64,000 nt of DNA from Siphonodentalium dalli (taxonomy: Eukaryota; Mollusca; Scaphopoda; Gadilida; Siphonodentaliidae). A program made the position numbers and the translations under genes. Below are positions 1 through 13,003 of this stretch, piece after piece. Under the pieces are notes generated by a model that was not told the origin of the DNA, did no database searches, and was given only the letters and a program-made list of their open reading frames with translations. The DNA lies in NCBI GenBank assembly GCA_032622095.1, contig CP136068.1:138079989-138143988 (forward strand), written 5' to 3'. Numbering within the stretch: position 1 is the stretch's first letter; the number at the start of each line of letters is the position of its first letter.

Positions 1-2098
1 TCCCAATGTCCTTTTTGTTTATATACCATTTTATCGGATTTTGAGGGGTTAATAACACCGGCCGGAGTCGAGCGAGCGAGTAACATTTTCTATGATGACC
101 TCGTGGGGTATGTCGCTACGTTATAACGTCGAGATATAGTGTCCACGTGCCCATGGGGCCTCCCGGGCGGTCCCAATGTTCTTTTTGTTTATATACCATT
201 TTATCGGATTCTGAGGGGTTAATAACACCGGCCGGAGTCGAGCGAGCGAGTAACATTTTCTAGGTTGACCTCGTGGGGTATGTTGCTACGTTATAACGCC
301 GAGATATTGTGTCCACGGGCCCGTGGGGCCATCCGGGCGGTCCCGGGCGGTCCCAATGTCCTTTTTGTTTATATACCATTTTATCGGATTTTGAGGGGTT
401 AATAACACCGACCGGAGTCGAGCGAGCGAGTATCATTTTCTAGGATGACCTCGTGGTGTATGTCGCTACGTTATAACGTCGAGATATAGTGTCCACGGGC
501 CCATGGGGTCGCCCGGGTGGTCCCGGACGGTCCCAATGTTATTTTGTTTATACACTATTTTACCGTATTTTGAGGGGCTAATAACATCGGCCGTGGACGC
601 GTCAACGAGTCAATATATGGAATTAACACTCAGGTGTATTGCACCACCGCGAATGACCAAAATAATCTGTCTGAAAACACACGAAGACACCCGTAATCAC
701 CCAGGCTCTTTTAGCCAATATCGGCATTTGTGGGGTTAATATGACCGACCGGAGACGAGCGAGCGAGTAAATTTTCTATGTTGCCCTCGGGTGGCATGTC
801 GCTACGTTTTAACACCGAGATATTGTGTCCACGGGCCCGTGGGGCCAGCGGCGGTCCCGGGCGGTCCCAATGTTATTTTTGTTTATATACCATTTTATCG
901 GATTTTGAGGGGTTAATAACACCGACCGGAGTCGAGCGAGCGAGTATCATTTTCTAGGATGACCTCGTGGTGTATGTCGCTACGTTATAACGTCGAGATA
1001 TAGTGTCCACGGGCCCATGGGGTCGCCCGGGTGGTCCCGGACGGTCCCAATGTTATTTTGTTTATACACAATTTTACCGTATTTTGAGGGGCTAATAACA
1101 TCGGCCGTGGACGCGTCAACGAGTCAATATATGGAATTAACACTCAGGTGTATTGCACTACCGCGAATGACCAAAATAATCTGTCTGAAAACACACGAAG
1201 ACACCCGTAATCACCCAGGCTCTTTTAGCCAATATCGGCATTTGTGGGGTTAATATGACCGACCGGAGACGAGCGAGCGAGTAAATGTTCTGTTGCCCTC
1301 GGGTGGCATGTCGCTACGTTATAACGCCGAGCTATTGTGACCACGGGCCCGTGGGGCCACCCGGGCGTCCCGGACGGTCCCAATGTTTTTTTTGTTTATA
1401 TACCATTTTATCGGATTTTGAGGGGTTAATAACACCGACCGGAGTCGAGCGAGCGAGTACCATTTTCTAGGTTGACCTCGTGGGGTATATTGCTACGTTA
1501 TAACGTCGAGATATAGTGTCCACGCTCCCATGGGGCCTCCCGGGCGGTCCCGGGCTGTCCCAATGTTCTTTTTGTTTATATACCATTTTATCGGATTTTG
1601 AGGGGTTAATAACACCGGCCGGAGTCGAGCGAGCGAGTAACAGTTTCTAGGTTGACCTCGTGGGGTATGTCGCTACGTTATAACGTCGAGATATAGTGTC
1701 CACGGGCCCATGGGGTCGCCCGGGCGGTCCCAAGGTTCTTTTGTTTATACACAATTTTACCGTATTTTGAGGGGTTAATAACATCGGCCGTGGACGCGTC
1801 GACGAGTCAATATATGGAATTAACACTCATGTGTATTGCACTATACCGCGAATGACCAGAATAATCTGTCTGAAAACACACGAAGACACCCGTAATCTCA
1901 CAGGCTCTTTTAGCCAATATCGGCATTTGTGGGGTTAATATGACCGGCCGGCGACGAGCGAGCGAGTAAATTTTTCTATGTTGCCCTCAGGTGGCATGTC
2001 GCTACGTTATAACGTCGATATATTGTGTCCACGGGCCCGTGGGGCCACCCGGGCGGTCCCGGGCGGTCCCCGGGCGGTCCCGGGCGGTCCCGGGCGGT
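1..2098. repeat. Satellite array with higher-order structure
   Basis: Tandem units begin with tcccaatgt at 1, 171, 351, 531, 865, 1045, 1378, 1558 and 1728. Short units (S) are 170-180 bp; the 10-bp difference is one extra tcccgggcgg. Long units (L) are about 333 bp and carry an insert with tatatggaattaacactca and gcgaatgacca. The order is S S S L S L S S L. The S-L pair 351-864 is repeated almost exactly at 865-1377 (514-bp period). Short open frames inside L repeat with the period and are not taken as genes. The array runs off the left edge, so its true size is unknown. Confidence 0.95.
2044..2098. repeat. 10-bp GC-rich minisatellite at satellite edge
   Basis: About five head-to-tail copies of cgggcggtcc close the array. 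The same decamer appears singly or doubled at most unit junctions upstream, so slippage of this motif probably explains the 170 versus 180 bp unit lengths. Confidence 0.9.
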
Positions 2099-2464
2099 AA
2101 TTAGTCACACCGGACAAAAGTACACAACGTGTTAACACTCCATATTTTGAAAGTCGATATCTGGCAAATAATCAAAACCTCATATTATTATCCACCCCTA
2201 TATTATTATCGCTATATTATTATATTATTATCGCTATATTATTATATTATTATCCACACCTATATTATTATCCACCACTAACACTATTTCTGATTGGGAA
2301 AACGCCGTCACATGATAAGCCGGGAAAAAGTCTTATTGGACTCCTGAAAGTCATATTGGACTCAATGTGACCTTTTTATCGGGACTCCGTGACGCCACGA
2401 AGTAACTCTATTGCCAAATGAATCGACGAAATTGGGATGCACACGCAGTACCACGCTGGTCATC
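2099..2464. other. Non-genic spacer with tattat-rich stretch
   Basis: No gene seen. 2180-2280 is a degenerate tattatta-type simple repeat. The phrase cttattggactcctgaaag / catattggactcaatg recurs locally, possibly marking an old repeat edge. Confidence 0.6.
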
Positions 2465-3369
2465 ATATAATCCCCGCTGCAGGCAGTAAACCCCGGGGCG
2501 GGCGTCGGTAAACCACATGCACATCGGGCTATAACAGTTAGAGTTTTGTATACCAGGGCTAGTCTAATCAGTTAAATGGATTCAATTTAGAACTTTTACC
2601 AACCAATGGAGGACATATATGATAGGCAATGCCTATTTATGCTGTGACAGGAGTTCAGAGAAAATTCAGAATCAATTCTCGAGAAAAACACAATCTTAGT
2701 CGAACGAATTCGGAATTTCTGGATAAATTTAAGTTTCATTCAGCAAAACGTTCACTGCAAACACCTCTCGAGAATAATTTTTTTGAAAACGTGGAACAAT
2801 CTATATGGGACACTCTACCCGTGACGTGTTTTGATACTAAAATCCCAAATCCATTTCCAGTAACTCGAATAAAGACATCTTTCCAAACATACCGTGCATC
2901 GATAAAGTAAAACGTAATGCGGGCAGGAGTAAACTGCGATGCGGGCAAAATCGTGCCTGCTTCGGGGTTTACTCCGACGCCGTGGAGTATCACATGCAAT
3001 TGTCAATATTTTCCTACTTAAATGCAGCAAATTACAATGTGAATGTAGATTTATATAAAAATGTAACATTGACAACGATGTCCAAATTTATCACCACGCA
3101 CTCATCTTGGATAGAAAAACACACACATTTGAAAAATGGAAGCGTATTCTCGCAATTCATCGAGCATTTCGTCACTGTATGGAGCTTTATTCGTCGAACT
3201 GTTGACATTTGGATGAAGATGGATTCATTAAGCATCTCGTGGATCTGGACTAGTGTCCGAATGAAAACAATTTAATGAACAAATTTCCCTCAAAACAAAC
3301 CTATCTGTAGTCTTCACTCGTGCCCGCAACGGGGTTTACTCAATATTTGCCCGCAGCGGATATTATATA
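2465..3369. mobile_element. Candidate degenerate TIR element, about 0.9 kb
   Basis: The left end (atataatccccgctgcaggc then agtaaaccccg, 2465-2495) is matched in reverse complement by the right end (cggggtttact then gcccgcagcggatattat, 3330-3369). A third gcgggca / ggggtttactcc cluster lies at 2925-2975. Open frames of 93 codons (2629-2910, +) and 97 codons (2982-3275, +) lie inside but match nothing I recognise. No clear target-site duplication. Confidence 0.4.
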
Positions 3370-4750
3370 TAGGATGTCCAGCGTGAGTACTCTGGTGGAT
3401 TTAACATACGTTTCACTTCCGCATTGGGTTTTGTTTCTCACGTCAGAGTTTACTGTTCCAAATCATACTTTCTGATGATCGTTACAGGCTTTTATAGAGA
3501 ATCAAGATCCGACAAATACCAAAAATAAATCACAAAACGCTGTGTGTCTTGTCCAATATGACTTTTCACCACAACCTGGACGAGTATAAGAAAAACACAC
3601 ACTGTACACAACATTGTATAACAAGAAAACCAATGTCAGAAATGGTAACGCGCTCAAGATAATATATTATATAACCATGATTGTAATTATAGAATACTAG
3701 CAGGGTTTCCCGGCGTTGCCCAGGTTAATGCGATGTGAAACCATCTGTATGCTGTGGATATTTGTTGGTAATAGAAAATGCTCTTTCTTAAAGTGATATA
3801 CGTTTTCTCATAAATTGTATATTCAAATAGCATGATCATTACAGTCATGGAATATAAGTAGTGGCGCACCTTGTCAATTGTCATTCTGTTTATCGCGATT
3901 AATCCATTTCACCAATAATGAAGTATTTATTTATTTACAACTGCGTATACATTAGACGTTATAATATGATACATGAACATCATAAACACATTAGACCGAT
4001 AAAACATGATAATTGGGTTTTACATATTGAGATGTATCAATCAATCTAGTGGGTTGGACTAAGATATCGAGGACACCTGGCTAACATATCCCCATGAAGA
4101 TACAGATGTTTCAAAGAAATTTCCAGTGGCCCCTCTGTTCATGGTGCTATATATTGGCTAAATAGTCTCAGTTTAAACGAAATGTTGCTGCGCAAATATA
4201 TCAGCTACATGTGCCAGGCACAGAGCGAGATTTTGAGTTGTTTATGTCAGTCGATGAGTGTTCTAAAACCCTTGTCAGATGTCAGTATTGGGAGGATCCT
4301 GAACAGTCTTGTGCTACTAACTGCATTTTCTTGTATATCAGAAGAAACTATATTTGACTGCACACTGTGACTACTATTTTTGATCAGGCCTTCCATATCT
4401 CTTGACAAATTGTAACTTTTTTGTGGAAACTGTATTGAATGGAACAGACTCACTTTTGTTATAATATATATGCAATCCTCTGACGGTTCGATGTCTCTCA
4501 GTTTGCACGAATATATGTATCTCTTCAATAGAATGATAAATATACGTTTAATGCTTCTTATATGTATCTCTTTTTGATAGCTCATTGTGTGAATGCCCTG
4601 ATTGCCATCCCCATATAAATATGACAGTTAAGAAGATATAGTTGTTCAAGTGACTTAAGTAGGTCACCATATGTCGGGATTGTGAAATGTGAACGCCCAA
4701 AACTACGTAAAAGTGATATGGAGATGGCCTGGGTGACTGTATATAACTTA
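3370..4750. other. Non-genic stretch, no gene recognised
   Basis: AT-rich sequence without a convincing gene. At 3697-3727 the phrase agggtttcccggcgttgccc resembles consensus-like motifs of invertebrate dispersed repeats, so an old repeat end is possible. Open frames here (62-112 codons) overlap on opposite strands and show no domain. Confidence 0.5.
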
Positions 4751-6499
4751 TTTCGGCCAATTTGGCCGGTTACTTCATGTGACTTTTTCATCTGACGTGT
4801 GTGTCGGATAATTGATCTGGAGGATTTATGTAAATGTTAGCCCAAACTACATTTCCAAGTAACGATGGTTTTGTTGTTTATTTTGAGGAATAATACCGCG
4901 TCAGATGAATTCAGCCCAAATATGTTAACAGTTGTCGTGTCAAACATTCGGCAGTAGGTTAGCGTTATTTAGTATTTGTGGATGTCCTTTAACATGGGGA
5001 AAATAGACTACTGCGCTTGAACGAGCATGTGAATTTGTCGTTTTTAATGTACAGCAACTTGATAATCAATAACAGAGGCATTCTCTGTCAAATATGGTCG
5101 CTCTATTTACGGTATTAATTGCGGAACTTTCTAAAGTAAACTACGCGTAAACGGATACATACGGTAAATTCTAGAATGTGCCGGAATCGGCCTAATCGCC
5201 CCAGGGCCAACTCGCCCAGTCGACGTGTGTCAATTCGGTACCTACTATAACATGTACCCGAGTCCGATACGGAATAAAAGATGTATACGGGTGTTATATA
5301 GCGTTTGGTCCGTTGTTTCTCAATGAATATTATTGAAATTTGGTGTATATGTCCGGGCTGGGACATGGAATACAACAACGTTTGAATTGTTTTTAAATTT
5401 ACAAATTTGTTGATTTTATTCAATTTGTTTTCGTTCTGAAAACACACTATAAAGTGTATATAATATAATAACGAACACGAGACATACCTAATTTATAAAC
5501 TGTTAACAAAAGATATCGAATTCAATACATGACAAAAATGACTCAGTGGAGTTTATAAAGTGAACATAAAAACATTGAGGTAAGCATCTTTTTAAGGAAT
5601 GCAACTTTATTTAATGATAATAAACACATAAATTAAAATAACAAACATGAGACATACTAGTCCAAGTCTTCTTGTACTAAAACCAGCTAAGATATTGGGA
5701 TGGCGATGCTGGCGTTTAGTCCAAGACCGCCTTATATGCTCGCTTATGACACGGCTTAAGCGTTAGTGACCCGCTCAAATAAAACCACAATTATATGAAA
5801 TAAAATATCACAATTGCGACAATAAACGGATATTTTCCGCAGAAGACATGCTATTTTATCTGAAACCCACATCAGTTGTGAATTTAAAACGGTAATTTAA
5901 TGCGAAAAGAGACATTTACCTCAATGTTTACAATTTTTTAAAAGTATGCGAACTCGGTTGACCTCGCGAACTGTGTTCGGCATTTTCCGTTGAAAATATT
6001 CCGTAGATTTTGGACAACAACGCAAATTACGAAGAATTCTCCATTGTAATCGTAATTATGTGTGTCAATAAATAAAATAATAAATAGATTAATTAAACAT
6101 TGAAGATATAGAGGATCTCACATGAGTTTCTATTTTATACGGAATTTATCAACCGAGTTCACTAAATTCGATTTGAGCCGAGGTTTACCGAGGCTCAAAT
6201 AGAATTTAGTGGACGAGGTTGATAAATTACGTATAAAATAGGACGAGTGTGAGATACTTTTTATCACATGATCAAATAAACGCGAAGCAATGAGAAATAT
6301 CCATCGAAAAAACCGCAGCGATCGCAAGTCATTTGAAGAACGAGGTGACGTCATCTCACGCGCTGATATTAAACGTGTCTCTTATCGATAATTATGAAAC
6401 TGCTTTTATGGGCAAATTATGTGATAAATAAATGTAATACATTAAATAAATTACGGGGAATTACAACCCTCTCAAAGTTTAAAACAGTGTAAACACAAC
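4751..6499. repeat. 1.43-kb dispersed repeat, copy 1 (interrupted)
   Basis: The copy starts at tttcggccaatttggccgg and ends at aaaacagtgtaaacacaac. Apart from a 320-bp insertion (6111-6430) it matches 10613-12040 almost base for base; one visible difference is ctttaacatgggg versus ctttacataggg. Flanks of the two copies are unrelated, so the ends are real. No terminal inverted repeat or target duplication is obvious and no coding domain was found. A 110-codon minus-strand frame (5115-5447) exists in both copies, but that only reflects DNA identity. Confidence 0.9.
6111..6430. mobile_element. Fold-back MITE, 320 bp, with empty site in copy 2
   Basis: Present in copy 1 and absent from copy 2, where gaagatata joins directly to aatgtaatac (near 11970). 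The first about 140 bp form a long hairpin: gatctcacatgagtttctat / ttcactaaattcgatttgag (6114-6172) pairs with ctcaaatagaatttagtgga / aaaataggacgagtgtgaga (6190-6254). The remainder (6255-6430) is single-copy. Both junctions carry ata, so a 2-3 bp TA/ATA target is possible. Confidence 0.85.
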
Positions 6500-9400
6500 A
6501 TTGTTCAATGCACAAATAGAACTCGCGCCCATACAAACCGAAACTCGTACTATACCAATTGATTGGTATTGAGTCTCATTTGTTTTTATTTCCATAAAGG
6601 GTAAACTCATAATGGATTATTCAACAGCCCAACATATTCTCGCGCAAATACGCACACAATCGACCATATGTGCATATAGGTTCATATTGGATTATTTGAT
6701 TCTGAAATAAGCAGATAGTGGACTCCTATATCCGTCATTCCGTTATTCGCGCGGGCCGCAGTAAAACACATTTTAAAGATCATACACTGTGTCCGTTGGT
6801 TGATTTGTGTCATTGTCCGCACATAATGGACATATATGTATAATGAAGTCATTGCCAGTCGATAATGTGACTAAAACGCTCTCATTTTAAGTTCATTATC
6901 AACACAAAATTGGAAGAGCCAATCTGTTACTAGGAGACACTCGTGCTCAAGTGTATTATGTTGGTTCTCTGATAAATTTCTAACACTAGAGTTCGGTACA
7001 CTATGATCAGACAATATAGTTAGAAAGTAGCCACATTAACACTGAAAGTATTATATGGGCTGATATCCAAATAAGTGTGAACAATGATGGCATCAGAAAT
7101 ATTAGAACGAAAGACACAGAAGCTGATTGGCAGAATATATCTGTTAATAATTCAACATTTCCTCGTAAAAATAGGTTCACTTTGGACATAAATATTCACA
7201 TAAATATGTTCATAATGGACTTGTTTGAAATAAGCACATAATGGACTTTTACCCGTTAATCCGTTTTATGGCGCGGGCCACAACGAAAAAACATTATAAA
7301 GAACGTACATCCCGGTTAGTCGATTGAGGTTCATTCGTAAACAACAATATTTGTGTTTTTTTAATAAGTTCAATATGAGCTTATTTTCAGAACAGAATGA
7401 GTAATTATTTGATTGACCGCTGTTGAAAGATCTATTACGGTGTTTATGGGATGTTTATGAGCATGTAGACAGTAACGGCCGAATTATGGTCTCTGGTCTG
7501 GACCAGGTTTCACGTAAAGCACAGTCTCGACCAGTCACAGACCACGGTGATCGCGATGTGTTACATATCTTCGAAGCGAGTACGTTGGGATTATTTGTCC
7601 ACACTGGTCCGTATTCTCGTCTCGTATTCTATTGTCATTCAAGTCTGTGTCGGGTCCTCTTATAATTCGTACCATGTGGTAACGTACAAGTTATGGTCAT
7701 AGAAACCTAAGTATTTTTTGGAAGCATATATCTTTATATCAACCAAATAGGCCCTGTGTTATATTGCTATGCCGTATTGAGGACAGATTTTAATTATATA
7801 TGAACAGGACAAAATTAAATATAATAGATAATTATTTGTGTTATATGTAATAGTCTTCAACTGAGACCTAGTTTCCCGCCTGGTCTGAGATTGTTGTATA
7901 AACCGAGACTTGAATATTGATATCTGATTTCTCAGTAACGATAAATATTAGTAATTTGATTGTAAATCATGCGCCCGTTTTTCTGGTGTTATACAGTCGA
8001 GTGTTATTTTTAATCTGCTCGGCCTGTTTGATAGATAACCGTTACATGGATATTTCCAATAACATCAACCACGGCGTTAGTTGGTCACATTCTTTACAAT
8101 ACTTAGTGGGAGACATAACTACTCTGTCGACAAATGTTATATTGAATGGAATAACACAGAGGACTAAAACGCTCTCATTTTCAGCACATTATCGACTCAA
8201 AATGATGAGATTCTAAGCAGCTAATCTAACTAAATCAAGTTCTCTTATAAGCAGATAATATGCGGATTTTTGGGAGAACAGGCTGGTAAGACATGCAAAA
8301 AGAATAAAAACAACAGTGTAGGTAGCAAATGTATAAAAAAAAAATCTTGTTTCCTGATTCACTGTAAACATCTGCTCTGAGATAAATTTTCCAAATTATT
8401 ATCAATGTTGCTATTCTTCTACTAACAAGTATTATCCATTTAGCCAGATTTAAGAAATAAAAGTGGTGACACTGTAAGTGAATAAGAAATATTTTGGCTT
8501 CTAAAAATATATATATAATCTACAGCAAATACTTTCAAGTTGCATATCCTCATATTAAACATGTGGTTCTAGCTAGGTCAAGTGGACTCCCCTGATCATT
8601 AAACCTATGATATGGTTAGCTGTACCAAATATATTTATGTGGCAAGAGAGCGTTCTGGCATAACAGCCTATTACATATGGTTTGTAATTATGCCATGATG
8701 GCGATGGCCTTCCAGACGAAATTCTCACTTACATTAAATGGGCTCCTGTCAGTATATCAATATCCACTGAACATTATCACATGAGAATCATAGACTGAGT
8801 CATTTCGTGCAAGGCAAGAATTATAACAGCATAAACTAATATCCCTATCTCTTGGTCACGTGGGACCCTTTTCGTAATACTATGCATTGATTGGGAATGT
8901 TAAACGGCTGCACAGTATGGTATATATACTTCCTTGTTGAGACGTACATATCCATACTATTGGTCCTCCCGGAGACAATACTCACATAACGACTATTGTA
9001 AGCAGTTATATTGAACCAGGTAGCTGGACTTGCCAAAAAAATCACACGCGAGTTATACGATATATCAACAATGTATACCGAAAACAATAAGAACAATAAG
9101 AATGTCTGATCAAATTTGAATTAGTCTGTCAATCTTCAAGGGGATAAACTCCCGATAATTAACCCACATATGCTCAGTGTCCCTTTGAAGGGGCGACTAA
9201 CGTGCCCGCATAGATAGCTGATTGACACTGGAAAGTTACAAAATGTTTTACATATGTATCTAGGGTTCCAGACCTCCAGTTACGACAACGACATACAAAC
9301 ATATAATTTTATATCATTTTATGCTTTATTCTGTTGAAAATCATTGAAAACCAAATATGACATCTAAACTAGACCTATACATGGTCTTACATACCAAAGA

Positions 9401-9592
9401 ATATAATTATGGTATTGAAAAATTAAAAATGTTTATGTCCCTCTAAAACATCGAATTATTATATAATTAAATAAATGAATAGAACATTTATTATCGAAAA
9501 CAATATATCATCTTTCAGGGGGCACTTCTCGTTCCAGTTATATTTGTATACACCAGAATCTAAATAAAAAGTAAAATAGAAATTTAGTAACA
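6500..9592. other. Non-genic region with diverged dispersed repeats
   Basis: No gene recognised. 6690-6830 and 7220-7345 share an old repeat (aaataagca..ata..tggact, then gcgcgggcc and tgattg-type motifs). The phrase actaaaacgctctcatttt occurs at 6872 and 8162. 7490-7515 and 7860-7895 hold short ctggtct/accag palindromes. Open frames of 60-99 codons show no domain or composition bias. Confidence 0.5.
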
Positions 9593-9708
9593 ATTAGCCT
9601 GGAAGCCCAAATACATCCTTAATTAGCCTGGAACCCAGAATACATCCTTAATTAGCCTGGATCCCCGAATACATCCTTAATTAGCCTGGAATCCCGAATA
9701 CATCCTTA
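9593..9708. repeat. 29-bp tandem repeat, four copies
   Basis: attagcctgg begins at 9593, 9622, 9651 and 9680, giving an exact 29-bp period; each unit ends acatcctta. Units are contiguous with no unique spacers, so this is a minisatellite. It abuts the left end of the MITE at 9706. Confidence 0.93.
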
Positions 9709-10085
9709 AAGATACGGGCGGTGTTGGCGGTGGGTATGCTGTTAAAATATTCTCCTCCGTCAAAAACCGCCATAAACAGAAAGAGTAGTAAAATATAGAC
9801 ATACTTTGTTCTTATACCAATCAGAAATATGGCATAAACAGTATGTTATCGTCAAATGTTTTTCCTTTGTTATGTAAACAAAAGCAAAAAACGTTACATT
9901 TCCTGGCTTTTGTGTTTAGGCTCGTGTTTACGTACACCATCGTACGTCTTGACGACAATATACTATTTTAGCGCTGATTATGTTTGGCATATGAACAAAA
10001 CTATATATATTTTAATATTCCTTCTGTTGATGGCGATTTGAACAAATATGAATATTTCTGCAACGAACGCCGCCCGTGCCTCTAA
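9706..10085. mobile_element. MITE with about 70-bp degenerate TIRs
   Basis: The left end ttaaagatacgggcggtgtt (9706) pairs with the reverse complement of the right end (gaacgccgcccgtgcctcta, to 10085). The match resumes further in: aaaatattct against agaatattt-like sequence, and ccgccataaacagaaag against cttctgttgatggcga. Length is about 380 bp. A 61-codon open frame inside (9856-10041) has no domain. The flanks are ttaa-like on the left and ctaat on the right, so the target duplication is not settled. Confidence 0.75.
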
Positions 10086-10612
10086 TTTTGAACGCCTTTG
10101 ACACACGCAGTTTCGGTTTGTTGCTATATTTCGACAATAAATGCGCCAACAAGCAAGGTAACTTTACATGAACAATATTTTAATCCATATGCTACATGCA
10201 TGTACAATGTTATTTTCATAGGTTCCCAATAATGATTTCAATTAAATATTGGATATATCTATTGTAATTGATGGAGGACCAATATCGCTGATATTTGTGA
10301 ATTCACTCACCTTGTCCTAACAAAATGGCAATGAACGTTATGTTAGTCCACATTACACGAATTGAACTAGACTGCCATTTTTGTTACCATTGACGTACAC
10401 CCATGTGTACCTGGGGTAGATTAGGTTCATCGCCCCACTGCGATGATTAAGAATCCCCTAATATGGCATCCTGCTTGCCGTGGGACGCATCACACGAGCG
10501 GTGGTTTAGTAGTCATTGTGGTAGTAGGGCGGCCGTATCACGTGAGCCATTGATTTGACGACTTACTGCTTGCATTTTTTTCGGATAATTACAGTTATGT
10601 TTTGTTTAGTCA
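10086..10612. other. Non-genic spacer
   Basis: No gene or clear repeat seen. The sequence is AT-rich and becomes GC-richer at 10400-10560. Confidence 0.5.
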
Positions 10613-12040
10613 TTTCGGCCAATTTGGCCGGTTACTTCATGTGACTTTTTCATCTGACGTGTGTGTCGGATAATTGATCTGGAGGATTTATGTAAATGTT
10701 AGCCCAAACTACATTTCCAAGTAACGATGGTTTTGTTGTTTATTTTGAGGAATAATACCGCGTCAGATGAATTCAGCCCAAATATGTTAACAGTTGTCGT
10801 GTCAAACATTCGGCAGTAGGTTAGCGTTATTTAGTATTTGTGGATGTCCTTTACATAGGGAAAATAGACTACTGCGCTTGAACGAGCATGTGAATTTGTC
10901 GTTTTTAATGTACAGCAACTTGATAATCAATAACAGAGGCATTCTCTGTCAAATATGGTCGCTCTATTTACGGTATTAATTGCGGAACTTTCTAAAGTAA
11001 ACTACGCGTAAACGGTTACATACGGTAAATTCTAGAATGTGCCGGAATCGGCCTAATCGCCCCAGGGCCAACTCGCCCAGTCGACGTGTGTCAATTCGGT
11101 ACCTACTATAACATGTACCCGAGTCCGATACGGAATAAAAGATGTATACGGGTGTTATATAGCGTTTGGTCCGTTGTTTCTCAATGAATATTATTGAAAT
11201 TTGGTGTATATGTCCGGGCTGGGACATGGAATACAACAACGTTTGAATTGTTTTTAAATTTACAAATTTGTTGATTTTATTCAATTTGTTTTCGTTCTGA
11301 AAACACACTATAAAGTGTATATAATATAATAACGAACACGAGACATACATAATTTATAAACTGTTAACAAAAGATATCAAATTCAATACATGACAAAGAT
11401 GACTCAGTGGAGTTTATAAAGTGAACATAAAAACATTGAGGTAAGCATCTTTTTAAGGAATGCAACTTTATTTAATGATAATAAACACATAAATTAAAAT
11501 AACAAACATGAGACATACTAGTCCAAGTCTTCTTGTACTAAAACCAGCTAAGATATTGGGATGGCGATGCTGGCGTTTAGTCCAAGACCGCCCTATATGC
11601 TCGCTTATGACACGGCTTAAGCGTTAGTGACCCGCTCAAATAAAACCACAATTATATGAAATAAAATATCACAATTGCGACAATAAACGGATATTTTCCG
11701 CAGAAGACATGCTATTTTATCTGAAACCCACATCAGTTGTGAATTTAAAACGGTAATTTAATGCGAAAAGAGACATTTACCTCAATGTTTACAATTTTTT
11801 AAAAGTATGCGAACTCGGTTGACCTCGCGAACTGTGTTCGGCATTTTCCGTTGAAAATATTCCGTAGATTTTGGACAACAACGCAAATTACGAAGAATTC
11901 TCCATTGTAATCGTAATTATGTGTGTCAATAAATAAAATAATAAATAGATTAATTAAACATTGAAGATATAAATGTAATACATTAAATAAATTACGGGGA
12001 ATTACAACCCTCTTAAAGTTTAAAACAGTGTAAACACAAC
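10613..12040. repeat. 1.43-kb dispersed repeat, copy 2 (uninterrupted)
   Basis: Near-identical to 4751-6499 without its 320-bp insertion (1428 versus 1429 bp). The near identity implies recent duplication or gene conversion. Flanks differ from copy 1 immediately outside both ends (ttagtca on the left, gagtatt on the right). A 124-codon minus-strand frame (10976-11350) is treated as incidental. Confidence 0.9.
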
Positions 12041-12816
12041 GAGTATTAGAATAAATAATATGGTGCTACATTTCCCACATTTGGTGGACTTCGGCGAAAT
12101 TAAGATATATACTAAGCGAACAGAGCAATATACTGCTCTTGTTAAGCACACAAAAAATCAAACAAAATTTGTATAAATTTTTAACCTTAAGTTTGAAAAG
12201 TCCCACTAAAACGGAAGAACTATATTTCGAAACTGTGTGATTCGGTACTCCGATTATTTTATCAACACAAAAGTCAAAATGCACATGGATGAAAATCACA
12301 CGGATGGAAAGTCAAACACAAGAGTTCTAATTTGCTCCAATTTTGACAAGTTGCTTGCGAAAATTGTCAACAAAACTACCGTTCTGATCCTCCATTATGT
12401 CATTAAGTTTTTAGTGCGGGAATTGTTCTGAAAGCACATAGAAAACTGGACTTTCGGGCGATCGGTTTTCGCCATTTTTGTTCGGAAAACCCGCGCTATA
12501 TATAGAAACGGAAAGTACAATTCCCAGAACAAACAGCGGATTATGCCGAACTTATTCGGACCACTTCGGCTTTCGGTTAAAACGTAAACAAACAGAGGAA
12601 CAAATCGATGTTTATGGCAATCAACCGGAATATTCTATGTGTAATTTAACATTAAAGTTAGATTATTATACACCATTGTGACCATAAGATGTAAGCCTTT
12701 CCGATGTATATAGCATCATGTATTGATTTGCTAGGTAAATCGAGTGAAATACACCACATGCAGATTCCCGCCACAGATCGTGGGCGTAAGTCGTGTGGTA
12801 GGATTGGTATGCAAGC
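12041..12816. other. Non-genic spacer
   Basis: No gene recognised; short overlapping open frames (64-77 codons) on both strands lack domains. 12430-12500 has ggactttcgggc / gcgctata phrases similar to the old dispersed repeat at 6.7 and 7.2 kb. Confidence 0.5.
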
Positions 12817-13003
12817 GGTCTTGGACTAAACGCCAGCATCGCCATCCCAATATCTTAGCTGGTTTTAGTACAAGAAGACTTGGACTAGAGACATACATGA
12901 TTTATAAACTGTTAACAAAGGATATCAAACTCAATACATGACAAAGATGACTCAGTGAAGTTTATAAAGTGAACATAAAAATATTAAGGTAAGAATCTTT
13001 TTA
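12817..13003. repeat. Rearranged third fragment of the 1.43-kb repeat
   Basis: 12817-12888 (cttggactaaacgccagcat to agacttggacta) is the reverse complement of 11519-11590. It is joined directly to 12889-13003 (agacatacatgatttataaa to aatctttttaag), which is the forward equivalent of about 11340-11455. Two segments that lie in the same orientation in copies 1 and 2 are therefore in opposite orientations here, showing an inversion and deletion. Confidence 0.85.

Noticed and set aside
503-1470. Short open frames in the first 1.5 kb, two of 78 codons almost identical
   Set aside because: They recur with the 514-bp satellite period; identity reflects DNA repeat structure, not selection on protein.
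9593-9708. Possible CRISPR-like array (29-bp repeats)
   Set aside because: Repeats are contiguous with no unique spacers, in a eukaryotic context; it is a minisatellite.
10976-11350. Conserved 110-124-codon frame in both 1.43-kb repeats
   Set aside because: The DNA is near-identical throughout, so conservation of the frame carries no coding signal.
4751-12040. The two 1.43-kb repeats as LTRs of one retrotransposon
   Set aside because: No TG...CA ends, no target duplication, and no gag/pol domains in the 4.1 kb between them.
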